DNA from: Pseudarthrobacter sulfonivorans
Lineage (GTDB): Bacteria; Actinomycetota; Actinomycetes; Actinomycetales; Micrococcaceae
Length of the DNA stretch: 64,000 bases
Direction of reading: 5' to 3'
Assembly (NCBI RefSeq): GCF_014712225.1
Contig: NZ_JACXBW010000006.1
Coordinates: 186,001-250,000, forward strand
The position numbers and the translations under genes are program-made. Shown here one piece after another: positions 45,265 to 53,000 of the stretch (positions are counted from its first letter, which is position 1; each line of letters starts with the position of its first letter). Under the pieces are notes generated by a model that was not told the DNA's origin, did not search any database, and worked only from the letters and a program-made list of their open reading frames with translations.

Positions 45265-46224
45265 TCAGCTTCCCCGGGCGATGTCCTGGCCGCCCCAACT
45301 TCTCGCGAAGATATCCTCGTCGAGGAACGCCCCCGCCGTCACGCCGCTGGCGATTGCAGTGGCCACGAAGGTCATATTTCCACTCGTCGCCTTGGCCATG
45401 TCCCCAACGGCAAAGACATTGGGCACCGAAGATCGCTGAAAGTGATCGACCCAAACGCGGCCATCGTCCCTCAGTCTGCATCCGAGGTCCTGGGCGATGG
45501 GTGATCGCTGGCGGTACCTTACAGAAAGGAAGCCCGCACGATAGGTCATCCTCGTGAAATCTCCCATGCTCAGCGTCAGTCCGTCGGAGTGAGCCTCAAT
45601 ACCCACGACTTCGTTTTCAGTGACTCGTATTTTGTTCCGATCAAGTCTTCTTCGCGTCTGGGGAGAAAAGCTCGGCTCTCCGTTGGAGCAGAGCTGTACC
45701 TCCCGACTAATGCGATCCTGGACGTAAGCCGCCATGAAGGCTGCCTGCTCACCACCACCGATCACAACCAAGGGTTGATCCCTGACCTCGAAGCCGTCAC
45801 AAAGGGGGCAATGAAACAGGGATTTGCCGTAAGCCTTGTCGACGCCGGGGATCGCTGGGAGCTGATCGACGACTCCCGTAGCCAGAATTAGGTACTCTGC
45901 AGAGATTTTGCGCCCTGTTTCTGTGGAAACCACGATCTTCGATTCCTCCACGAGAACCTTCATGGCTCTGGTCGACAGGATTGACGCGGTGGGAAACGTC
46001 GCTAGCTCTCGGTGACCCGCCAGGACCAGCCCCGTCGGCGTCATTCCCTCTCGGCCCAGCAGCATATGCACATTCGAAGCCGCAGCATTCCGCTGTTGAT
46101 GATCGTCGATGAGGATGACGCGTCTGCGCTGTCTGCCAAGCACCTGCGCGGCGGCCAGGCCGGCCGGCCCACCCCCGATGATTGCAACATCGAAGTCCGA
46201 CTCCACATATATGTCGCTTACCAT
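45265..46224 (-). CDS. Thioredoxin reductase-like flavoprotein
   Basis: The 319-residue protein has the FAD-binding start DVAIIGGGPAGLAAAQVLGRQRRR, the redox pair in HCPLCDGFEV, a second nucleotide site VVIGGGEQAAFMAA and the C-terminal VFAVGDMAKATSGNM. These place it in the thioredoxin-reductase-like class II family, though the CPLC spacing and short length point to a subgroup often not acting on thioredoxin. It follows the SARP gene by seven bases and is probably cotranscribed, making it a likely member of the same regulon. Confidence 0.88.
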   Translation of the reverse strand: MVSDIYVESDFDVAIIGGGPAGLAAAQVLGRQRRRVILIDDHQQRNAAASNVHMLLGREGMTPTGLVLAGHRELATFPTASILSTRAMKVLVEESKIVVSTETGRKISAEYLILATGVVDQLPAIPGVDKAYGKSLFHCPLCDGFEVRDQPLVVIGGGEQAAFMAAYVQDRISREVQLCSNGEPSFSPQTRRRLDRNKIRVTENEVVGIEAHSDGLTLSMGDFTRMTYRAGFLSVRYRQRSPIAQDLGCRLRDDGRVWVDHFQRSSVPNVFAVGDMAKATSGNMTFVATAIASGVTAGAFLDEDIFARSWGGQDIARGS

Positions 46225-46231
46225 CGGGGCC

Positions 46232-47029
46232 TCAGCGCGCGCTGGCCAAACTCGGGCCGGTCAAGATGAGTTCGCGCATGCGCGATGAGAGTTTCGCCGG
46301 GATTCCTGCATCGGCAAGGAGCGCCGCGTAGCTGTGCACCTGCCGACGGGCCTCGCTCACATTTCCCTCCGCTAAGTGCGCGCGTATGAGGCAACGATGC
46401 GCGCTCTCCCGCAGCGGATCACCGGCGATCGCCTGCAACGCCGCTTCTATCGCGCTGTCGAACCTCTCTGCGCTCACGTACCACGCCGACATTCGTTCCA
46501 GGGCGTGGAGTCGGATCTGACGCTGACGCTCGCGGTCTATCAACAGCCAATCGTCGTACCAGCTTGGTAGCAAATCCCAACTGAGTGCACCGGTGGTCAC
46601 CGGTGGCGCCTCACCCGACAGCCACTGATCCAGCTGATCGCGTAACTGGGTGATGTCCACCTTCACACAGGTGGTCAGGTAAAGCCTGTCACCGGACGTG
46701 GCCACCAGTGGGAGCCCTTCTGGCCTCGGCAGCCTCCACAGAGTCGAGCGTAGGCATCCCCGCGCTTGGGCCTCGTCCATGTCCGGCCACAGCTGGGCAG
46801 AGACTGCCGTTCGCCTCAGGTCGTTGCGCAGCGCCAGAAAGGCCAGCAAGTGCTCGGCCCTCGGGGTCAGGCCTACCGTCGTCCCGCCACGTCGTAGCCG
46901 GAAGTCGCCCAAAAGCCGAAGTTCAAGGGCAGGCCCACCGCAATGCTCATGGCTTGTTCCTGCTGACCCTCCTTCGACAGATTCGACGGCTGTGCTGATC
47001 CCTGCGGACTTGATGTTCCCCAGTTCCAT
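46232..47029 (-). CDS. SARP-type transcriptional activator (winged helix plus BTAD)
   Basis: The start at ATG 47029 has AGAGGA upstream; the in-frame extension to 47119 overlaps its own promoter box. The 265-residue protein has a disordered N terminus and an OmpR-like winged helix (LELRLLGDFRLRRGGTTVGL; RRTAVSAQLWPDMDEAQARGCL). A bacterial transcriptional activation domain follows (LLIDRERQRQIRLHALERM; ALQAIAGDPLRESAHRCLIRAHLAEGN). SARPs activate secondary-metabolite genes by binding direct repeats with 11-bp spacing near -35. Such a box lies 93 bp upstream of this gene and before several island genes, so autoregulation and a local regulon are likely. Confidence 0.9.
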   Translation of the reverse strand: MELGNIKSAGISTAVESVEGGSAGTSHEHCGGPALELRLLGDFRLRRGGTTVGLTPRAEHLLAFLALRNDLRRTAVSAQLWPDMDEAQARGCLRSTLWRLPRPEGLPLVATSGDRLYLTTCVKVDITQLRDQLDQWLSGEAPPVTTGALSWDLLPSWYDDWLLIDRERQRQIRLHALERMSAWYVSAERFDSAIEAALQAIAGDPLRESAHRCLIRAHLAEGNVSEARRQVHSYAALLADAGIPAKLSSRMRELILTGPSLASAR

Positions 47030-47122
47030 CGGACATTCCTCTCCTGTGCTCTCACCCCCACCTGAGCCCGCATGATGTGCTGTCCAGCAGGCCTTCTTAC
47101 TGTGGAGTACACCTCTCACCGC

Positions 47123-47138
47123 GTTACTGCCGCGTTAT
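47123..47138 (-). promoter_or_regulatory. SARP-type direct repeat upstream of the SARP gene
   Basis: In gene orientation the box reads ATAACGCGGCAGTAAC, with half-sites 11 bp apart, 93 bases before the SARP start codon. It is identical to the box before the LysM gene. It suggests that the regulator controls its own gene together with the flavoprotein gene downstream. Confidence 0.72.
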
Positions 47139-47174
47139 TGTCGTCTGTGGGACTTACGTCCGTCTTGGGCCTGG

Positions 47175-48131
47175 TCATGGCCCTAGGTCATGCCTGATCA
47201 GCAGGTCTGCAACGGCTGCAGCGATTGGTTGGCCGGTGGCCGCTTCTATAAAAAGCCATTGCCCTGTCGGGTTGATCTCCAGGAAGACGTACTCGCCCTC
47301 CGGTGTCAGCCTCATATCGATGGCCCCATACACCAGGCCCAGGCGATCCATCAGGGAGCGCAGTCCCGCCTCAACCCCGGCGGGTAGCGTGCACGGTTCG
47401 ATCTTCACGTCGTTGATATGGATGCGGAAGTCGACCTTATAGTCCTGTTCTTGCGACAAGATCCGGGCCGGGAAGATCCTGTCACCAATGATCGTGATGC
47501 GAAGATCGTATCCGGCCTCGATGTACCTCTGAAAGATGACCGGCGCGTTTCGTACCTGTTCCAGCAACGGCAGTTCCTCGGGCCGCAGCAGCCGTGTCTC
47601 GCGCCAAGCGCTTTCGGTGGCGGAAAACGCTTTGTACACGGTGCGGCCGCCCTGCGCGGAAGCGAAGGCGGCGGCCCGTTCCGGCGAGTTAGTGATGCAG
47701 GTTTCCGGTATCCGCAGGCCTGCCTGCCGGGCGGCTTTCAGCTGGTAGACCTTCCGGGACGCCGCCTCCTCCTGCATCGGATGGTTGACCCAAAACGGCT
47801 CAAGGCAGAGCCACATGCCCCACACCGCGGAGTAGCACTCGTTATATGCGAACTGGCGGTCCTCCTCTGAACGCATATCCGGGTCCATACCGAATTGCCG
47901 CGGGCGCCTCCACCATACGGCCCGGACCTCGCCGAAGTCGTAGGTGCCGCCGTCAGTCTCCACGGTGATGTTGATGTCCTGGGAGCTGTGGTCACCGGCG
48001 GCGACATCAATCGAGGTCTTCAGGGGAAAATCCGCCAGGTCGAAGAGCACGGCATCGGCACCACGCGCCGACAGTGTGCCTAGGACGCGAGTGGCATGGA
48101 CGTCGTCCGCATGCGAGACGATAAGGATCAT
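47175..48131 (-). CDS. ATP-grasp peptide ligase (graspetide/microviridin-type macrocyclase)
   Basis: The 318-residue protein begins with a pre-ATP-grasp domain (ILIVSHADDVHATRVLGTL) holding the signature VWWRRP near residue 74. An ATP-grasp fold follows, with the Lys in TVYKAFSA, the strand FQRYIEAGYDLRITIIGDRIF and the metal-binding end FLEINPTGQWLFIE. The VWWRRP and EINPTGQW elements are typical of the MvdC/MvdD/TgnB family, which joins Asp/Glu side chains to Ser/Thr/Lys side chains in a precursor peptide. The gene lies 30 bp after the repeat-tailed trypsin gene, whose tail carries ten KF(L/R)DDGG units, so that tail is the probable substrate. Family assignment is strong; the substrate is inferred. 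Confidence 0.88.
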   Translation of the reverse strand: MILIVSHADDVHATRVLGTLSARGADAVLFDLADFPLKTSIDVAAGDHSSQDINITVETDGGTYDFGEVRAVWWRRPRQFGMDPDMRSEEDRQFAYNECYSAVWGMWLCLEPFWVNHPMQEEAASRKVYQLKAARQAGLRIPETCITNSPERAAAFASAQGGRTVYKAFSATESAWRETRLLRPEELPLLEQVRNAPVIFQRYIEAGYDLRITIIGDRIFPARILSQEQDYKVDFRIHINDVKIEPCTLPAGVEAGLRSLMDRLGLVYGAIDMRLTPEGEYVFLEINPTGQWLFIEAATGQPIAAAVADLLIRHDLGP

Positions 48132-48161
48132 GGCTGCACGGCCTGCGGGGTCCTCGGCAGC

Positions 48162-49628
48162 CTACTGCTGTCCTCCGGCCAGCTGCTGATAGGCCTCCAG
48201 CAGCTCGCCGTATTTCCGAACCAGCTCATCCAGGGCGGCGGTGGCGTGGTCGATCAATACAGCGACTTCCTGGAGTGCGTTTTCAAAGTCTCCTACGGCC
48301 CCTTCTTCGCCGTAGGCAGGCAGCGGGCCTCCTGCCCATTCAGTAGCGTGGTGCGGGGTGGCCAGGATAAAGGGCTGAGGGCCGACGGGCGGCCGGCCGG
48401 GGCCCGCACCATCGTCGAGGAACTTGTTCGGCGTACCGCCGTCGTCCCGGAACTTGTTAACCGTTCCCCCGCCGTCGTCGAGGAACTTGTTCGGCGTACC
48501 GCCGTCGTCGAGGAACTTGTTGGGCGTACCGCCGTCGTCCCGGAACTTGTTAACCGTCGCCCCGCCGTCGTCGAGGAACTTATTCGGTGTGCCGCCGTCG
48601 TCCCGGAACTTATTAACCGTCGCCCCGCCGTCGTCCCGGAACTTATTCGGTGTACCGCCGTCGTCCCGGAACTTATTAACCGTCCCCCCACCGTCATCGA
48701 GGAACTTGATCGACGTGCCGCCGCCCGCGAGGATGCCACGGACCGACGCCGAGTTGCTGATGACGGCGCTGATAGGCGCTCCGAAGTTCGCACCCGTTCC
48801 TGACGTCGTGCATCCGCCATTCGTGTGGACACCAATGAGCGCGCCGTCGGGCGCGCGCAGAACGCCGGATCCGGAATTGCCGCCCAACGTATCGATGTCG
48901 TTGTATAGGATCTGTGCGGCGGTGAGGCCGGTGACCGGACCTGCCTCGATCCGTTTGGGTACCCCGGCGGGATGGCCGATAACAGCCGCGATGTCACCGA
49001 CGCTGGCATCCGCGGGGGAAATCTGCGAGAAACCAAAAGTCGTTCCCGGGTTTCCGGCCAGTCGCACTACGGCGAAGTCGACGCCGCCGAGCCGATACTC
49101 CACAAGCTGCAGGATCGCAAAGCTTTGCTCCGGGCGGAGATTACCGGCAGGATCAAACTGGTAGTTGAAATTTACGTGCATATTCGTCGCAATTTCCTGC
49201 GGCGAAATGACATTCGATGTACCGTTCTGAAGCGGCCGGTTCCAGCCGCCACCCGTCTGATCAAAGAGATGGCCCGCGGTAAGGAAAAGGTCTTGGGATA
49301 TTAGCGTTCCGGACCCCCAGCGCACACCGGACACGTTGCCCGCGGTTGTGTACACCGCCCCAAGATTGGCATTCCACTGCACCTGGCCGGCCCGGCTTTG
49401 ATTGGCAGCAACGAAACCGATGGTGACACCGAGGCTTCCGTCATACTGCTCCACATTCTGCGAGTCGTCCGTGGCGCCACATTGGGATTCAAGAAGGCGG
49501 CCATATTCATCCGGGTCAGTGGTGAGTTCGTCCGATGCCGAGACCCCCTCGATATCCTCCACATGCGGTGGGTACAAGGCTTCCGCCGTACTTCCTGCCG
49601 TATCCTCGCTGCCGTGCTTCTTGGCCAT
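48162..49628 (-). CDS. Trypsin-like peptidase with ten-fold KF(L/R)DDGG tail, putative graspetide precursor
   Basis: AAAGGA precedes the ATG. The 488-residue protein has a polar N-terminal stretch of 60 residues with no signal peptide, then a trypsin-type domain with H120 (LTAGHLF), D184 (GVDFAVV) and S252 (GGNSGSG). From about residue 308 to 407 a short unit occurs ten times: (N)KF(L/R)DDGG followed by TP, ATV or GTV. A short segment with QPFILATPHH and a C-terminal helix (FENALQEVAVLIDHATAAL) close the protein. Each unit supplies Lys and Thr donors and two Asp acceptors, as in omega-amide/ester peptides. With the ATP-grasp gene directly downstream, I infer that the tail is cross-linked by it and that the protease may cut itself. 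Confidence 0.85.
   Translation of the reverse strand: MAKKHGSEDTAGSTAEALYPPHVEDIEGVSASDELTTDPDEYGRLLESQCGATDDSQNVEQYDGSLGVTIGFVAANQSRAGQVQWNANLGAVYTTAGNVSGVRWGSGTLISQDLFLTAGHLFDQTGGGWNRPLQNGTSNVISPQEIATNMHVNFNYQFDPAGNLRPEQSFAILQLVEYRLGGVDFAVVRLAGNPGTTFGFSQISPADASVGDIAAVIGHPAGVPKRIEAGPVTGLTAAQILYNDIDTLGGNSGSGVLRAPDGALIGVHTNGGCTTSGTGANFGAPISAVISNSASVRGILAGGGTSIKFLDDGGGTVNKFRDDGGTPNKFRDDGGATVNKFRDDGGTPNKFLDDGGATVNKFRDDGGTPNKFLDDGGTPNKFLDDGGGTVNKFRDDGGTPNKFLDDGAGPGRPPVGPQPFILATPHHATEWAGGPLPAYGEEGAVGDFENALQEVAVLIDHATAALDELVRKYGELLEAYQQLAGGQQ
48418..48715. repeat. Coding repeats for the KF(L/R)DDGG units
   Basis: Ten direct copies of a 30- or 33-bp unit lie here. The plus-strand core is gtcgtc(gagg/ccgg)aacttgtt or variants, with two alternating linkers (ggcgtaccgcc and aaccgtcgcccc). 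On the minus strand they encode the repetitive tail of the trypsin-like protein. Third-base changes (ttgtt/ttatt, ccgcc variants) show that the peptide sequence is under selection rather than the array being a fresh slippage product. Confidence 0.9.
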
Positions 49629-49709
49629 GACGCATCCTTTCTGAGCTGGGGCGGAACAGGACGGTTCCCGACCGCCTGGACGCTGTTTCGTTCAATGTCC
49701 TCCTTGGCC

Positions 49710-49725
49710 GTTACAGGAGCGTTAT
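49710..49725 (-). promoter_or_regulatory. SARP-type direct repeat upstream of the repeat-tailed trypsin
   Basis: In gene orientation the box is ATAACGCTCCTGTAAC, half-sites 11 bp apart, 81 bases before the start codon of the trypsin/ATP-grasp operon. It shares its spacer (GCTCCY) with the box before the M6 operon. Confidence 0.7.
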
Positions 49726-49934
49726 CGCCGCGGGGGCGCCCGAGTCGCGTGGCGGCTTAAATGGTTGGGTCGTCGCGGATACGGACGCTTCGTAGCCATG
49801 CGATATCCGAAGTCAGCGCTCCCCGATCGGTCGACTAGCAGTCCAAGGGTTCGGCCCTTTTGATACCTGCTTCAGCGGGCGCCTAAAAAGTTCCGGTGTC
49901 GCCTGTGCCTGTTTCCTGGGCCGCTGTACAGGCA

Positions 49935-49950
49935 ATAACGCTGCAGTAAC
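49935..49950 (+). promoter_or_regulatory. SARP-type direct repeat upstream of the CHAT-caspase gene
   Basis: The box ATAACGCTGCAGTAAC has half-sites 11 bp apart and ends 101 bases before the start codon. A possible -10 element (TATCGT) lies six bases after it, compatible with SARP activation next to the -35 position. Confidence 0.7.
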
Positions 49951-50051
49951 GCCGCCTATCGTAACGTGCTTGGTCATGCACGATGTGTCGTAGGCATACG
50001 GCCGGACAACCGACGACATTGGGACTTGTCCTTCACGCGACAGGAGGAGTT

Positions 50052-53000
50052 ATGGCCGAGTCGGGCGGGATGCTCATGCCCGATGGGCGTGTGACCGCCG
50101 ATGCGAGCACCGGACTCGTATTGGAGCGCGTCCACGAACCCGACGAAGCCTTGGAACACGCTCTGGACCGTTCACCAGGGACGACTCTTTTAGACCACCT
50201 GGCCGTAACGTCCGGCGACGAAGCCGGAACAGTACACATCACGGTGCACTCCACCGCTGAAAGGTTCGTCGCCGTGCTTGCATGGAGCGACTCCGGCATT
50301 CGCGCCCTTGATCCAACCGAGTCATCACGACATGAACATCGATTCAAGCTCGACGTGGATGCTCACCAAAAGGTCCGCCTGGCGGTGCTCGAGTCCGAGG
50401 ACGACCTGGGACTTGTACTAGTCGTTGACGCCATCAGGATTGCCACACGCGGGCGTGGCCGCGGCATACGGGAGGGGATTACGGCGGCGCCGCCAACAAG
50501 GGCCGTTCCTCCGACTCATGGCGACTTCGAAGCGATCGTCCGTCCCCCTGTTACTGGCCCGGTCGCGGCCGTCGAGGACGGCGATACAGAAACGATAGTT
50601 GGCGCATTGCCCGCGGGTGAATCGCCCGGCGTCGGCTGGCCGGAGTTTGCCCAGATCGGTGCCAGCATGCCGCCGATAGTTATGCTGAATGCGCCCGTGT
50701 CCCTGACGGTACGGTTGGCGCGGGGCGAAATAACCGTCGATTCAAGCCAGTCGCACGATGAGCAAGTCATAGTCGTCGATCCGGGCCAGCCCCTGACCAT
50801 CACGCTGTTCTGTCGAAACTTCATGGTGCCGGAGAACGAACCAGACAGCCGTGACGTGCTCCTGCCCCCACCTACAGAGGAATCGGTTGTTACGTTCACC
50901 GTGGTCGCAGCCGAAATCGGGGAGGGCGAGGTGCAGGTTGTCGTGCGCCAAACCGAACCGTTGCCCATCGCCACGCTATGGCTAAGTGCAACCGTGCAAC
51001 GGGACCCGGTGCCCCCTGATGCCGAGGGCGCGGACGCCAGGCCGGTCACAAGCTTTATCGCATCAGAAGTGCGCCAATTCCTCGCCCCGAAGACACTCAC
51101 CATCGATGAAAACCTCGTCGGCGGACGATCACGACTCAGCTTCGAACTCGTTCTTCCGGGCGTCCGACAAAGATTCGAGCGGGTCCTCGAAAACAAAACG
51201 GCGCTCATCGGCGGGATTTTCAGCGCCATCGACGCGGCATGGAGCAACTTCAAGGATTTGCCGACCACGCGCGAACGCAGTTCCGCCTTTCGCAACACAT
51301 TGCAGGCACTCGGAGTGAAGCTCGCCGAAGACGTTCTCCCGGCCGGGCTGCGGTCTTTCTTTGAAGCACATCCTGAGCAGATCGACGAACTCACCATTCT
51401 GACCAGCGGGGAAACGGACATCCCGTGGGAGTTGGTCTATATCGCCGATCCCGATATCGACGACGACCACAAAGACGAATCCGGCTTTCTCGGCCGGGCC
51501 GGCCTTGTGCGGTGGATCTACAACACGCCGCATCCGCGGACGCTAAGGGTTTCAGCCGGCCGTGCGCGCTACTTGTGCCCGCGGTACGCCGACACAGAGC
51601 TGACGCTGGTCGACGCCGAACAGGAGCTCGACTACCTCATCTCCGACTTCGCTGCCACAGAACTCGTCCCAGGGGATGCCGACAGCATCCGGGCGCTGCT
51701 CAAGAGTGGGGCGATCGACCTGCTGCATTTCGGAGGTCACGGCCTTACCGACGAGGCGGCCGACCCGCCGCGGCAGCAACTGCTTTTGGCGAACTTCATG
51801 CAATCTGCCACCGAATCGCCTGACGCCTATTCACTCGCCGACCTTCGGCGCGATCTGCCCATCCGCCCGCCGCTCGCCTTTCAAGACCCCGGCCCCCTCG
51901 TTGTGCTCAACTCTTGCCGGCTCGGGCGCCCGCCCGCGAATCACTCGGAGCAAGGGGGCTTCGCAGAAGCGTTTCTCCGCGGAGGTGCCGCAGCCTTCGT
52001 CGGCTGTTTGTGGTCGGTCGGTGACGAACCGGCGCGGGACTTCGTGCGCGCTTTCTACGCGGGCCTTCGTGAAAAAAAGTCCATCGCCAAGGCAACCATC
52101 GACGCCCGCCGTGAGGCGCGAAAGTCCGGCGACACCTCGTGGCTCGCCTACACGGTCTACGCCCACCCGGACGCTCGTATCGAAATGGTGGGGATCGAGC
52201 CGTCGACGGCCACTTCCCCAGCCGGGACCTCCGAAAGACCCGGCCTCCTCGATCTTTACCGGCCCTCACCGAAAGGCAGTGCAATGTCCACATCCAACGC
52301 AACCCGATGGATCCCCAGAGATTCCGGACTCTCCGGCGACCAGTTGCGGGCCCTGCATCCGCACGTCGTCAGCATGAAGGACGGCGAACTGTCGAAGGGG
52401 CTCGGTGTTCGACCGACGGACGACCGCGACTTCCGCACCACGCAGGCCGATCTTTCTGAGATTTTCCGGACCCATCTGCCGGCCTTCGTTGCCGACCAAG
52501 CACAACCGGGACCGGTGCCGCTAGTGATCTATGCCCACGGCGGCCTTGTCGACAAGGGACAGGGTTTGAAGATCGCGCAGAACCAGGTGGAGTGGTGGAA
52601 GAAGAACGGCGCATACCCGATCCACCTGGTCTGGGAAACCGGCTTGGCGGCCGCGCTCTGGGACGCGGTGAAGGACTCGCTCCCAGGCAAGCCGCGGGAC
52701 CTCGGTGACTTCTTTGACGGCATCATCGAGACTGCAGTGCGGTCGGCCAGAGGCGATCTGACCTGGAGCGCCATGAAACGCGATGCCGAACACGCGTCAG
52801 GCCCAACCGGCGCCGGTGCGGCGCTTGCAACCTTGCTTAGTGCGTACATGCGGGCCAATCCCGGGCAGATCAGTGTGCATCTAATCGGTCACAGTGCGGG
52901 AGCGATCATGCACTCCCACCTGGTGCCGGCCTTGCTCGCGGCCGAGGTGCCACGTATCGCAAGCCTCAGCCTGTTGGCACCCGCCGTGCGGATCGACACG

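Larger units (their letters stand above)
49629..50051. other. Divergent promoter region between the repeat-tailed trypsin and CHAT-caspase genes
   Basis: These 423 bases separate two divergent genes and contain no supported coding sequence. They hold two SARP-type boxes, one facing each gene (49710 and 49935), each at a distance of 80-100 bases from its start codon. The rest has no obvious hairpin or repeat. Confidence 0.8.

Noticed and set aside
48418-48715. CRISPR-like array of short direct repeats
   Set aside because: The repeats are in-frame coding units of the trypsin tail; the intervening bases are also repetitive and there are no unique spacers or cas genes.
49946-49965. Third GTAAC near the CHAT-caspase box
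   Set aside because: It lies 15 bp, not 11 bp, from the preceding half-site and does not fit the helical phasing.
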